64,000 bases of DNA from Devosia naphthalenivorans (GTDB taxonomy: Bacteria > Pseudomonadota > Alphaproteobacteria > Rhizobiales > Devosiaceae): contig NZ_PYVW01000011.1 in assembly GCF_003056355.1 (NCBI RefSeq), forward strand, positions 62,001 through 126,000, read 5' to 3'. Position numbers and translations under genes: made by a program. The notes beneath the pieces were generated by a model. That model searched no databases, had not been told where the DNA came from, and was given only the letters and a program-made list of their open reading frames with translations. Of the stretch, positions 9,485-17,340 are shown in pieces; the stretch's first letter is position 1, and the number at the start of each line of letters is the position of its first letter.

Positions 9485-9763
9485 ATGACAACGACGAACG
9501 AAATTGCCGACAAGATCGCTGCAGAGCAGAACCTGACGAAGGCCCAGGCCAAGACGATTGTAGAGAGCGTGCTCAGGCAGATCGTTGATGCTGCCAAGTC
9601 CGATGCGGAAACTTCTTTTCCGGGATTTGGCAAGTTCAAGGTGAAGGCGTCTCCAGAGCGGGACGGTCGCAACCCTTCGACCGGTGCAACGATAAAGATC
9701 GCCGCGTCGAAAAAACTGACCTTCACGCCGGCCAAAGCGATCAAGGATGCCCTAAACGGTTAG
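9485..9763 (+). CDS. HU-family DNA-binding protein
   Basis: A 92-residue histone-like protein with the whole HU/IHF fold: N-terminal helices (NEIADKIAAEQNLTKAQAK), the central FPGFGKFKVK strand, the DNA-contacting arm (RDGRNPSTGATIKI) and the C-terminal LTFTPAKAIKDAL. HU dimers bend and coat DNA. Plasmid-encoded copies may help relaxosome formation or compaction of incoming DNA. The ATG at 9485 begins MTTTNEIAD; the upstream extension is not HU-like. It is a single gene with its own downstream hairpin at about 9774-9792. Confidence 0.93.
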   Translation: MTTTNEIADKIAAEQNLTKAQAKTIVESVLRQIVDAAKSDAETSFPGFGKFKVKASPERDGRNPSTGATIKIAASKKLTFTPAKAIKDALNG

Positions 9764-9773
9764 TAGCCAGCAC

Positions 9774-9792
9774 GGCCGATCCATGGTCGGCC
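9774..9792 (+). terminator. Hairpin downstream of the HU gene
   Basis: GGCCGA and TCGGCC form a 6-bp stem around a short palindromic centre (CCATGG), starting 11 nt after the HU stop. No run of T follows, so it may be a weak terminator or a transcript-stabilising hairpin. Confidence 0.45.
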
Positions 9793-9850
9793 ATCTCCAG
9801 CAGATTGATCAGCACCGCATAGAACCGCAGCGGCGCTGATGACAGCCTCC

Positions 9851-10015
9851 CTAGAAGGGAGGCTCGGCGCTAATCTCGGCGTAGGCCTCCGCCAGCGTCA
9901 CATCGCGCTCGGCAACGGCCAGTTCCAGTTCCGTTTCAATCTCGCGGCGCTCGTCCCAATAGACGGCATTCCGCAGCTCGGCGTGCAATTCCTCGATATG
10001 CTGATCGATCGACAT
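9851..10015 (-). CDS. Small acidic hypothetical protein, 54 residues
   Basis: The frame starts MSIDQHIEELHAELRNAV after a GGAGAC ribosome binding site and is rich in Glu, Ala and Leu (ETELELAVAERDVTLAEAY), which predicts two amphipathic helices. Short proteins of this style are common in rhizobial plasmid backbones. I assign no function. The longer reading of the frame upstream is Arg-rich shadow sequence and is rejected. The end of the gene overlaps a perfect GCCTCCC/GGGAGGC inverted repeat (9845-9863) that may act as its terminator. Confidence 0.6.
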   Translation of the reverse strand: MSIDQHIEELHAELRNAVYWDERREIETELELAVAERDVTLAEAYAEISAEPPF

Positions 10016-10276
10016 GGACCGTCTCCGTGATGTTGGTGAAAGACGACACCGGCTGTCATGGCGGAGCGGAGGGGTCAGGGATCGTGCAAGCGACCGGCGG
10101 AGCCGGCGGGTGGGGGAGCCGAAATGCGCCAGCATTTTGGGGGTACCACTCGTCCTCGAGGCCGGCGGGCCGACATGGCAGACTCGGACGATCTGAGCAG
10201 ACCCCCACTCCATCCGGTTGGCGCCAAAAAGCCGGAAGCAGGCTCGACGCCTGGTGCCGGCTTCCTCCTGCACAGG

Positions 10277-10303
10277 AGGAACCCCGCCTTGCGGCGGGGT
10301 CCT
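10277..10303 (-). terminator. Terminator hairpin after the DUF736 gene
   Basis: A GC-rich stem (CCCCGCC/GGCGGGG with AGGA/TCCT below and one bulged A) and a TTGC loop lie 11 nt downstream of the DUF736 stop codon. It is a plausible intrinsic terminator, though a T-run is not obvious. Confidence 0.6.
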
Positions 10304-10313
10304 GTAGCAAGGC

Positions 10314-10625
10314 TCAGTCCCGGTTGGGGCGAGACCAGATCAGCTGGAGGCCTTCTTCGCCGTCCACCTCGATCAGGGTGGCGTAAATCGGAGCCGGGAA
10401 GCTCGGATCGTCCAGCTTGACTGAGAGGTAGTCGCGCTCGGTTTCCTTGGAGACCTTCTGCCAGGCCGCACCCAGCTCCACGGCACCGGAAAAGATGCGG
10501 AAGTGAGGGCCCTTATCAGAGGGGGTTTCGACGCGCTCGAAGCGTGCCTTGACGTTGAGGCTGAGGGTCTTGATCGAACCGGTGAAGCCGTTGGCGGTGG
10601 TGGTGAAGATGCCGATGGTTGCCAT
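10314..10625 (-). CDS. DUF736 family protein
   Basis: A 103-residue protein with the hallmark DUF736 opening [20 protein letters not shown], continuing with [11 protein letters not shown] and a C-terminal [19 protein letters not shown]. This family is extremely common on alphaproteobacterial conjugative plasmids, close to ardC and parB-like genes, and has no established function. The ATG at 10625 fixes the conserved N-terminus; the upstream extension is not family-like. It is transcribed leftward as a single gene, with a hairpin terminator just beyond the stop. Confidence 0.9.
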   Translation of the reverse strand: MATIGIFTTTANGFTGSIKTLSLNVKARFERVETPSDKGPHFRIFSGAVELGAAWQKVSKETERDYLSVKLDDPSFPAPIYATLIEVDGEEGLQLIWSRPNRD

Positions 10626-11101
10626 TTGTCTCATTCCTTTGGTTTCTCGGGTCGCGACCATCGCGCCCTCGATAGCGGTCGACAGACCGGAGGCGTTCGA
10701 GCCGCACCCAAAGGGCCGAAATGCAATGGAGGGCGGCCGGGAAAGGCTTTCTTGTTCCGCGAGGAATGAGCGCACAGCGCACAGGGGAAGAAAGCTGAAA
10801 CCGGCTGTTGCGGGGATAAGAGCGAGAGCGAGCGCAGCGAGTTCGGCCTGCGGTCAGACCAGCCACATCGAGGACGCAGATGGACGTGCCCGTCGCAGGA
10901 ACGACCGGAATGAAGACAGGCGACCCTGCATCGGCATCACCCCATCACGACCGGCGTGGCACTCGCTATCAATCCAATCTCAGCCTTGCACCTCAGGCAT
11001 CGATTGCAGCGGGACGCCCCAACGGACGCCCCGCCGACACTTCTTCATTGCGATGGGACCGATTTATGGGTGCCAGTGTGGAGATAGGACATGACCGGCG
11101 C
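10626..11101. other. Intergenic stretch between DUF736 and ardC
   Basis: About 475 bp with no supported gene. Plus-strand frames running through here continue antisense into ardC and are shadows. It presumably holds the DUF736 promoter and the ardC terminator, but I could not assign either. Confidence 0.45.
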
Positions 11102-12031
11102 TCAGGCGGCCTCGTGCTCTTTGGAAGTAGCCGGCTGCAGGGCATGCAGATAGTTGACCGCCCGCTGCGCATGGGCGGCGGCCTGGAAGATGGCGCGCTT
11201 GTCATCAGCCAGCACCGTAAGCCAGCTTGCGAGGTAGGCAGCGTGATCCGGGCGTGGCTCGAGTTCGGGGACGATACCGAGATCGGCACACAACAGGGCC
11301 GACCCTATCTCAGCAACGAGTTCCTCCCGGGCCCGCTCCGACCTGTCTTTGGCATAGCGACTAAGATCGCGGCCGACGCGGTTCGGTTTCGCCGTCCAGT
11401 GAATATGCTCGTGGCTGAGGACCGCGACATAGGACGCCGCATCCCGGAACGTTTCGAAGGGCGGCATCTGGATATGGTCAGAGGACGGCACATAGTAGGC
11501 CTGCGCACCGCCATGGCGGAGATCCGCACCAGCATTGGCAAAGAAGGTGTCGGCGTTCTCAATCCGTTTCACCGGATCGGAGACCGGCGCCGGACGGTGG
11601 TAATAGTGCTCGGGCAGGCCCTCGATCTGCTCGACATTGAACACGCCATAGGCGCGCAGGAATGGAATGTCCCGCTCCATCTCGTCGCCGCGGGCGTCAG
11701 TCTCGGTCTTGGTGAACCGGCTGGCATAGATCACGGTGGCGCTGGTCTCTCCCTTGCGGACATGGGCGCCCAAGTCGCTGGCCTGCTTGAACGTCATCCA
11801 CATCGACGCGGCATAGCCCCGCGCCATGGCCTCTGACCACAGCAGCAGCACGTTCATACCAGAATATGGTTCGCCATTGTGACGCAACGGTCTGGTGATA
11901 CGCCCTGCTGCATTTCCCGCGCTCCACGGCTGCACCCAGGGGCACACCCCCTGCTCCAGCTGCGCGACAATCCGCTCGGTAATCCGCGCATAGATATCAA
12001 CACGGGTTTCGCTCTGCTCTTTTCTGCTCAT
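11102..12031 (-). CDS. ardC: ArdC-family antirestriction protein
   Basis: The protein has 309 residues. The N-terminal ssDNA-binding ArdC/DUF1738 domain spans about residues 1-130 (DIYARITERIVAQLEQG, WVQPWSAGNAAGRITRP). The C-terminal zincin-like domain has HEHIH at about residues 207-211 and a likely third ligand Glu near 241 (REELVAEIGSALL). ArdC binds incoming single-stranded DNA and shields it from restriction during conjugation. The ATG at 12031 (MSRKEQ) lies 9 nt from a GGAGG site; a second ATG at 12037 is only 3 nt from it. The gene lies in the predicted leading region of transfer. Confidence 0.9.
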   Translation of the reverse strand: MSRKEQSETRVDIYARITERIVAQLEQGVCPWVQPWSAGNAAGRITRPLRHNGEPYSGMNVLLLWSEAMARGYAASMWMTFKQASDLGAHVRKGETSATVIYASRFTKTETDARGDEMERDIPFLRAYGVFNVEQIEGLPEHYYHRPAPVSDPVKRIENADTFFANAGADLRHGGAQAYYVPSSDHIQMPPFETFRDAASYVAVLSHEHIHWTAKPNRVGRDLSRYAKDRSERAREELVAEIGSALLCADLGIVPELEPRPDHAAYLASWLTVLADDKRAIFQAAAHAQRAVNYLHALQPATSKEHEAA

Positions 12032-12271
12032 TTTCATAAACCTCCATACTGGAGGCCGCGCCGATCGCGGCCCCGTCACGGCGGACGACAAGCCGGACCA
12101 ATCAGGGGGTCGCGCACCCCGACAGGGGCCGGAACAAAGAGGAGGACGGCAAAGCCGTTGCGCGATGCACCGGGTCTGGCAAGACCGATGGCGGGACGGG
12201 ACCAAAGGCGCAGCAACAAGAAGAAGGGCGGCGCAACGCGCCGCCCGGATACCGTCCGAAAGAGCGGCGGT

Positions 12272-12457
12272 TCAGTGCACCGACCGGCCGCCACAATAGG
12301 GATCGTACTCGAAGAGGATTTCAATTTCGGCGCCGTCGAGCTCATCTGCCGGGATGACTCCGAACTCGTTGTCGACCTGGAAGAGGATGACTGGGGCCAT
12401 GAGGGTGCGGGCGAGCTTCCAGGCGTGCTTTTGGGCGAGTTCGAGGTTGTGCGACAT
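12272..12457 (-). CDS. Hypothetical protein, 61 residues, with a damaged paralogue at 27.9-28.1 kb
   Basis: The protein starts MSHNLELAQKHAWKLART and ends EYDPYCGGRSVH. The ATG at 12457 is 6 nt from a GGAG site; an ATG 12 nt upstream is less well placed. The middle (APVILFQVDNEFGVI) predicts a short beta-rich fold. A diverged copy with PVVLFCIDGQFGVM and a matching EYDPxxCG end lies at the far end of the backbone, and the DNA upstream of both copies is also similar. The family is unknown to me. Confidence 0.65.
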   Translation of the reverse strand: MSHNLELAQKHAWKLARTLMAPVILFQVDNEFGVIPADELDGAEIEILFEYDPYCGGRSVH

Positions 12458-12479
12458 CTGAGGCTCCATCTTTGGAGCG

Positions 12480-12600
12480 GGCCATTCCCGCTCGATGGCT
12501 CCGTCAGTGTCCGGCTCCGGGCGCGATCACCGCGCAGGCAAAGACAAGCGGCCGCAGCTTGCTAGCGGACCCCTCGTGGGTTGATCGTGGAAGATCCGGA
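12480..12600 (-). repeat. Upstream block shared with the paralogous locus near 28.2 kb
   Basis: The DNA upstream of the 61-residue gene shares an identical 18-mer, ccgggcgcgatcaccgcg (12517-12534), with 28187-28204. Further partial matches follow, including a GGTTGATCG stretch. This indicates that the gene was duplicated together with its promoter region. Confidence 0.6.
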
Positions 12601-12856
12601 GCCGGAACAGGAAAGCCATCCCGAGAGAGCGGGATTGGACACCTCCGGCTGCATGCCTCATGCGGTGTCGTATGGCCTCGTAGCTAGGCACCTTGATGTC
12701 AGGAGGAATGAGCAAATCATCGTCGTTCAAAATCGCCCACATTGGGGTGGAACTGAAAGGGCGGCTTTGGTCGTAACCCAGGCAGGAAGCGGACATTTCA
12801 TGCATGGAAACGTCGCCGAGCATTTACCGGCCCCATAGCCAGAGACTGAGGTCACC

Positions 12857-12886
12857 TTGACATGGTAAGGAATATTCCTTACGTCT
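12857..12886 (+). promoter_or_regulatory. Promoter with palindromic operator for prlF-yhaV
   Basis: A TTGACA -35 box (12857-12862) lies upstream of the perfect 16-bp palindrome TAAGGAATATTCCTTA (12866-12881); a weak -10 (TACGTC) would begin at 12880. A palindrome between the promoter elements suits autorepression by the PrlF-YhaV complex, the usual mode for type II toxin-antitoxin operons. Confidence 0.6.
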
Positions 12887-12912
12887 ATCAAAGATCAAGT
12901 TGGGAGCCCACT

Positions 12913-13245
12913 ATGGCTGCGTTGCTGAAAGAAGAAAGCACCATCACCGCGAAGGGCCAGACCACCGTTCCCAAGGTTGTCCGGCAGGCTTTGGGCGTGG
13001 ATTATGGTGGACGCATCGCCTTTTTCGTTGACGACCAGCACCGGGTCTATGTCGAGAAGGCGACAACCGAGGCGAGTGACCCCATCGTCGATCACTTCCT
13101 CGAATTTCTGGCGCAGGACATGAAAAAGCACCCCGGCACGTCCGTCGTCGCGCTGCCCGCCACCCTGCGGGATCGTATGGCCGCGCTCGTTGGAAATATG
13201 GACGTTGACCTCGATGCCGAGATCGACGGGGATGTCGCACTCTAG
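12913..13245 (+). CDS. prlF: PrlF/SohA-type antitoxin
   Basis: This 110-residue protein has an AbrB/SpoVT-like N-terminal domain (STITAKGQTTVPKVVRQALGV) followed by the PrlF C-terminal part (FLEFLAQDMKKHPGTSVV). PrlF neutralises the YhaV ribonuclease and represses its own operon by binding DNA. The start at 12913 (MAALLKEES) matches the family; the upstream ATG at 12862 would place the operator inside the gene and is rejected. The toxin gene begins 2 nt after this stop. The pair probably stabilises the element after transfer. Confidence 0.88.
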   Translation: MAALLKEESTITAKGQTTVPKVVRQALGVDYGGRIAFFVDDQHRVYVEKATTEASDPIVDHFLEFLAQDMKKHPGTSVVALPATLRDRMAALVGNMDVDLDAEIDGDVAL

Positions 13246-13247
13246 TC

Positions 13248-13739
13248 ATGCTCACGATCAATGGATGGACCATTTTCGCGCATCCCCTCTTTCTCGATCA
13301 GTTGGAAAAGCTGACCAAGGCTGTCGACGTGTTGAAGGCAAACAAGCCTGACCAATACCAAAAGAACGCGAACACCAAACTCTTGGCGGCTTTAAACAAG
13401 CTCGTGTTCCAGACGATTCCGGCTGATCCGACCGCGACCGTCTATCGGCAGGGTTCGACGCTGGGCGAGGCTAACAAGCACTGGTTTCGGGCAAAGTTCG
13501 GGAGTGGTCGGTTCAGGTTGTTCTTCCGCTACGACTCGACCGCGAAAGTCATCATCTTTGCCTGGGTCAACGATGAAACGACGCTGCGGACTTATGGCGC
13601 GAAATCCGATGCCTGCAAAGTCTTCAAGGGGACGTTGGAGAACGGCAATCCGCCCGATGACTGGGCCACGCTGCATAACGCGGCTTCCGAGCCCGCTGCA
13701 GTTGAACGGCTGGACAGCGCTTCGCCAGCAATCCGATAG
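13248..13739 (+). CDS. yhaV: YhaV-family ribonuclease toxin
   Basis: This 163-residue protein matches the YhaV pattern: INGWTIFAHPLFLDQLEKL at the N-terminus, then a RQGSTLGEANKHWFRAKF core and RFRLFFRYDS with an AWVNDETTLRTYG segment. YhaV is a RelE-superfamily mRNA interferase. The gene sits 2 nt downstream of prlF in the usual antitoxin-toxin order and seems complete. The C-terminal 20 residues (AAVERLDSASPAIR) look like a variable tail. Confidence 0.88.
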   Translation: MLTINGWTIFAHPLFLDQLEKLTKAVDVLKANKPDQYQKNANTKLLAALNKLVFQTIPADPTATVYRQGSTLGEANKHWFRAKFGSGRFRLFFRYDSTAKVIIFAWVNDETTLRTYGAKSDACKVFKGTLENGNPPDDWATLHNAASEPAAVERLDSASPAIR

Positions 13740-13838
13740 CCGTTTCCGCGAGGCGGATTAGTGTGTGGGTCGTGTCCCGACACGCCCACAGCTGGAAACC
13801 TGAGCTTGCGGGCGGAGCCGAAGCTCCGCCCTTGCGGC

Positions 13839-14426
13839 TCAGCCGAAAGCCGCCATCTGCAGTTCGGCGGCCTTGCGATCAACGGTCTGGCCCGGATTTT
13901 CGACGGCCCGCTCGAAGGGCTTCCAGCTCTCGCCGACGACGTGCTCGTAGGCCACGATAGCGCCCTCGGCCGCCATTCTGAGGGCGTGGGCCTGGACGCC
14001 CATATCGGCTGCGAACTCGCGCTTGCGCTGGGCGGCGCTGTCGAAGCCGACCGGACCACCCATGTCCTCGTCTCGGGCGTCATTGGCGGACTTGGCCGTT
14101 GCATCGCGGGCTTCGGTCACCGCTCGGCTGTAGAACTGACCGGCGCCATGGGCGGACCCCACATAGGCGCCGACGATGCGCTGCAGATGGATCTGCATGG
14201 CCCGTTCGCCCAGCCCTTCGCCGAGACTGTCGGCCGTTTCGATAATCATGCGCTCATGAAGCTCCCGGATACCGTCGCTGTCGAGAACGGGAAGGCCGAA
14301 GCTTTCCGAGATCATGGCGGCCTGATTGGCGTCCGGGCAGGCAAGCCGGACCATTTCGAGTGTGATGCCCTTGCGGAATTGGGCGGTCTTGGAGGAAGAA
14401 GCGGTGGTGCGAGTGGTCCTGGTCAT
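13839..14426 (-). CDS. Conserved hypothetical plasmid protein, 195 residues
   Basis: The frame begins MTRTTRTTASSSKTAQFRKG after an AGGA ribosome binding site. It is mainly helical by composition, with RELHERMIIETADSLGEGL and a C-terminal YEHVVGESWKPFERAVENP. It contains no catalytic motif I recognise. Proteins of this kind are frequent on rhizobial plasmids and genomic islands near DUF7007 genes, which is the context here. The long upstream extension is rich in Arg and Pro and is rejected. It is transcribed leftward, convergent with yhaV. Confidence 0.6.
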   Translation of the reverse strand: MTRTTRTTASSSKTAQFRKGITLEMVRLACPDANQAAMISESFGLPVLDSDGIRELHERMIIETADSLGEGLGERAMQIHLQRIVGAYVGSAHGAGQFYSRAVTEARDATAKSANDARDEDMGGPVGFDSAAQRKREFAADMGVQAHALRMAAEGAIVAYEHVVGESWKPFERAVENPGQTVDRKAAELQMAAFG

Positions 14427-14915
14427 GTGCGTGATCCTTTTGTCTGCGCCGAAGGCTTGGACCGGCCCCATGCCGGTCATCCCTTCGGGTGCGGTCCAAG
14501 AAAACCGGCGGGACAGCAGCGGCCTCAGGGTCCGGGGGCGACAGGGGCGAGCAGGCCAGGCTTGCGAACCAGCAGGGCGACAGCCCTCGCGCAGGGCGCG
14601 GGCCTGACGTGTCGAGACCGGCGACCCCGGCCGCATCGCGGCGCGCAGCGGCCTTGACGGCGACGCCTGCCGGTTTAGACCGCTCCACAAACCCGAGGGG
14701 ATAACCGGCATGGGTGCTGACCGGAACGACTGCAATAGAAAAGGGTATCGAGCGGGACGGCACCGCCCCATCCAATCGTTCGCCGGATGCCGACCTGCAG
14801 CATCGCACGCGGTTTGCTCCGGCCGGCCCCAACCTCAATTGCGACATGAGGATTGGCATGCCGGCCCGCATCTACAATAGCGGCGTGCATGACCAGCGAT
14901 GACGATGGAATATCT
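14427..14915. other. Intergenic stretch
   Basis: About 490 bp with no gene I can support. Short frames on both strands have skewed composition and no ribosome binding site or motif. It separates a leftward hypothetical gene from the PhnA-like pseudogene. Confidence 0.45.
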
Positions 14916-15190
14916 ATGACGAGGGCAAGCGGCGAACGATGGCCCGCCCCGGAGGTTGCAGTAGCAGCGGTGGCCACGAACGACGTGGGCTACGCCTCCG
15001 GCAATGTGCAGGCCTATGGCGATACCGTGGTGCTAATCAACGCCCTCAAGGTCAAGGGCGCCGGGCAGGCCCTGAAACAGGGAACGGTCATCCGCTCGAC
15101 CCGCCGCATCGGCAATCCCGAAGAGATCGACTACCGGCACGTCACCATCAGGGCCTGGTGCTGCGAACCGCGTTCGCCCGCAAACGGTAG
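14916..15190 (+). pseudogene. PhnA-domain protein, frameshifted
   Basis: The frame contains ASGNVQAYGDTVVLINALKV followed by KGAGQALKQGTVIRSTRRIG, which resembles the C-terminal PhnA/YjdM domain found as short proteins of about 70 residues in alphaproteobacteria. After residues HVTI the expected end (KGLVLRTAFARKR-like) appears in the next frame, reached if one A is restored in ACCATCAGGGCC near 15150. The true start may be a GTG near 14979; the ATG at 14916 is only the first in frame. Without the frameshift the gene would end at 15190. Either it is decaying or one base is miscalled. Confidence 0.65.
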
Positions 15191-15202
15191 GCGTCATCAC
15201 GA

Positions 15203-15504
15203 TCAGCCTGATGCCTTGATCCTGGCCCAGACGTCGGGGCGCCATTGCTCGATCAGTGCCTCGATCGCAGCACGATATTCGGTGGGTAGCTCGCAACATC
15301 CTGCCCGGCAAGCCAGGTGAACACCATGCCCATATCCGCGGCGATAGCGCTGTCGACACCGAACAGATCGGCAATGTCGAAGACGCCCAGACTATCCGCA
15401 TTCCACCATGCCAGCAGGAAATTGGCGGCACGCCGGGATTGCCCCGTATCGCTCTGCGCCAGGTTCAGCAGTCGCTCGAATGCGGCGCGCGTCCAGTCAT
15501 CCAT
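15203..15504 (-). pseudogene. DUF7673-like protein, frameshifted near its 3' end
   Basis: The start MDDWTRAAFERLL follows a GGAGG site 8 nt upstream. The body (LAQSDTGQSRRAANFLLAWW, then NADSLGVFDIADLFGVDSAI) fits the DUF7673 family of rhizobial plasmid proteins. As read, the frame stops at 15253 after SYPPNIVLRSRH. One extra base at about 15290 would continue it as YRAAIEALIEQWRPDVWARI to a stop at 15203, a much more family-like end. A single-base deletion in a C-run (ACCCACCGAATAT) explains this. It lies 13 bp from the PhnA-like pseudogene, which carries the same kind of lesion. Confidence 0.65.
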
Positions 15505-15565
15505 TCGCGAAACCTCCATTGTTTCCAATATGACAGATTGCCAGCTGGTGGTGAACAGATATGGA

Positions 15566-15895
15566 TCAGGCGGCGTGGGATGACCGCGGGCTTTGTGGCT
15601 CGCGCAGGATGGCAATCGCGTCATCCTGGTGTGCGAGCCGACGCGCAAGCGCATCTATTTCGGGCTGGCGCTCGGCGGTGAGCGCTTTTAGTTCGCCGCG
15701 ATAGCGCTCGAGAAAGGTGTCCGGGTCTGGCGTCTTGCTACGCTGATAGGCGGTTCGTTTCGGCGCCAGTTTCGGGATCGGCCCGGTCATGCGGCGAACA
15801 ATCTGCCGATCGATCAGATCGAGCTGGTGCTGGGTCTGGCGGCGCGCCTCCTCGAGTCGGAACAACCGGATCTGGATACTCGTGGGGGCGGTCAC
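15566..15895 (-). CDS. Hypothetical coiled-coil protein, 109 residues
   Basis: A GTG at 15895 begins the frame and overlaps the stop of the DUF7007 gene (GTGA), so translation is probably coupled. The protein is charged and helical (RLFRLEEARRQTQHQLDLID, later LKALTAERQPEIDALARRL), which suggests a coiled coil. No enzymatic motif is visible and I recognise no family. It is the last gene of the leftward series that begins with the ParB-like gene. Confidence 0.6.
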   Translation of the reverse strand: MTAPTSIQIRLFRLEEARRQTQHQLDLIDRQIVRRMTGPIPKLAPKRTAYQRSKTPDPDTFLERYRGELKALTAERQPEIDALARRLAHQDDAIAILREPQSPRSSHAA

Positions 15896-16779
15896 CGCGT
15901 CCTCCCATGCCAGCCGACAAAGCTGGATGGGCCGTCATAATCGGCATGGCGGTCGGGATCGATGACAAAACCGAAGCGTCCCATGTCATACTCGGCGGAC
16001 GGCACCAGGAAGCGCCGTTCTGCCGTTCCCGGCCCACGCTTGCCGCCCGGAGTAGCAACAACCTCGACGAAGCCCTGTTGCTGGTCAGAGGTGATCGCGG
16101 AGACGACAATCCAGTCGGCGGCATGTTTCGCCTGAAAGGCGCGACGGTCTTTCGTTTGGGATTCGCCCGGAGCGAGAACGGTGCCAAAGATTGCTTCCCA
16201 GGCGTCGGGCCATGAATCCTTGATCGTGCGGTCCGCGTGCCAGCGCTCGAAGGTGGTGAACAGATGCGGGAAGCTCAGGGCGACGATCGCCCATTCGGCA
16301 TCTTCTTCGTACCAGCCACTCCGAACCCGCAGCATGGCATGGACCATGGTGTTGCGTTCGGCCGACAGGTGAAAACCGCCGTGGCGGGCCGTCGAATGGC
16401 AGGTCACGCCGTCGCCATAGACCGTCGCCTCCTGCGAGGCCCCCCAAGGGGTATTGGCAGACGAACGGATATTCCGGCGACCGAGTACAGATTTTTCCTG
16501 CTGATGCACCGCGTTCTCCAAGACTTTGGCCCGGAAATCCGCGTCATCGGCAAGTTCGCCGGAATGGCCGTAGAAATCGTCGCGACGCCATTGCTCAAGC
16601 GGCCGGTCGATGCGCCAGCCGCTGGCCAGAAAATGCTGGCCGTCACGGGCAGGGACCATGGTGAAGGCATGATCGCCGACGCGCGCTACCAGCATACTGT
16701 CGGCGCTGCGACCAAACTCAACCCCCGGAATTCCGAGAGTTGAGTTGCTCGTCTCGATCGATGGAGCAAGCGCGCTCAT
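15892..16779 (-). CDS. DUF7007-type protein
   Basis: This 295-residue soluble protein has a strongly patterned middle section: NTPWGASQEATVYGDGVTCH, ARHGGFHLS, then GWYEEDAEWAIVALSFP and KDSWPDAWEAIFG. These match the DUF7007 family carried on rhizobial plasmids. The Trp/His-rich motif set looks catalytic or ligand-binding, but no activity is known. The ATG at 16779 overlaps the preceding gene's stop (ATGA). The C-terminus ends VIDPDRHADYDGPSSFVGWH and seems complete. Family naming is from memory of the motifs. Confidence 0.65.
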   Translation of the reverse strand: MSALAPSIETSNSTLGIPGVEFGRSADSMLVARVGDHAFTMVPARDGQHFLASGWRIDRPLEQWRRDDFYGHSGELADDADFRAKVLENAVHQQEKSVLGRRNIRSSANTPWGASQEATVYGDGVTCHSTARHGGFHLSAERNTMVHAMLRVRSGWYEEDAEWAIVALSFPHLFTTFERWHADRTIKDSWPDAWEAIFGTVLAPGESQTKDRRAFQAKHAADWIVVSAITSDQQQGFVEVVATPGGKRGPGTAERRFLVPSAEYDMGRFGFVIDPDRHADYDGPSSFVGWHGRTR

Positions 16780-17252
16780 GCTGCCGCCCTCCCCTCGACG
16801 ACATCAGCCGCAACCACGTCGGTCGTGACCTCATCCAGAACGGCATTGGGATAACCATGGCGCGTCAGCCATTCCTCCGCTGCCGCGCGGTGGGAAGCGA
16901 GATGGACGAGTTCGGCATTCTTCCCTGCCCGATCGAATACGCGGACTGCGCCGATGGCGGGGCGCTCGGCGACGACAAATTTCAGGGCGCTGGTCACCGA
17001 GAACCTCCGAAACACCCGCCGCACGATAATGTCGCGGCTGCCATGATCGCCTTCGTGCAGCGTGATACTGGCGGGAATGATGGTGTTGCCAACACGCTGT
17101 TCGGCCTGCTTGCGGACCAGACGGCCGCCGCCATTGGTATTCTGCCACGTGGAGAGCTTCCTGCGATGGTGCTCCGGTGGGCGTGGCAGGCCGTCGGAAT
17201 AGCGGATGACCGAGCCCAGTGGCGCCAGGTCGAAGATCAGATGAGCGGACAT
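16776..17252 (-). CDS. Hypothetical protein, 158 residues, coupled to the DUF7007 gene
   Basis: The frame starts MSAHLIFDLAPLGSVIRYSD at an ATG 5 nt from a GGAGG site. It continues with PRPPEHHRRKLSTWQNTNG and a beta-rich centre (IIVRRVFRRFSVTSALKFVV). The stop overlaps the next gene's start by 4 nt. It begins 89 nt after the ParB-like gene, so all four genes probably form one transcript. I recognise no domain. Homologues appear to accompany DUF7007 genes on rhizobial plasmids, but this is recollection. Confidence 0.6.
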   Translation of the reverse strand: MSAHLIFDLAPLGSVIRYSDGLPRPPEHHRRKLSTWQNTNGGGRLVRKQAEQRVGNTIIPASITLHEGDHGSRDIIVRRVFRRFSVTSALKFVVAERPAIGAVRVFDRAGKNAELVHLASHRAAAEEWLTRHGYPNAVLDEVTTDVVAADVVEGRAAA

Positions 17253-17340
17253 CTTGTCCTCCATTATACTCACGGTGAAACAAAGCCGCCGCCAACGGGA
17301 TTGTCAGCGGCGGGATCAGTCGAAAAAATTGACGGGGTGC

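Noticed and set aside
10880-11836. 318-residue plus-strand ORF
   Set aside because: It overlaps ardC on the other strand, where ArdC motifs are clear.
12527-12823. 98-residue minus-strand ORF upstream of prlF
   Set aside because: No recognisable domain, no good ribosome binding site, and it runs through the duplicated upstream block.
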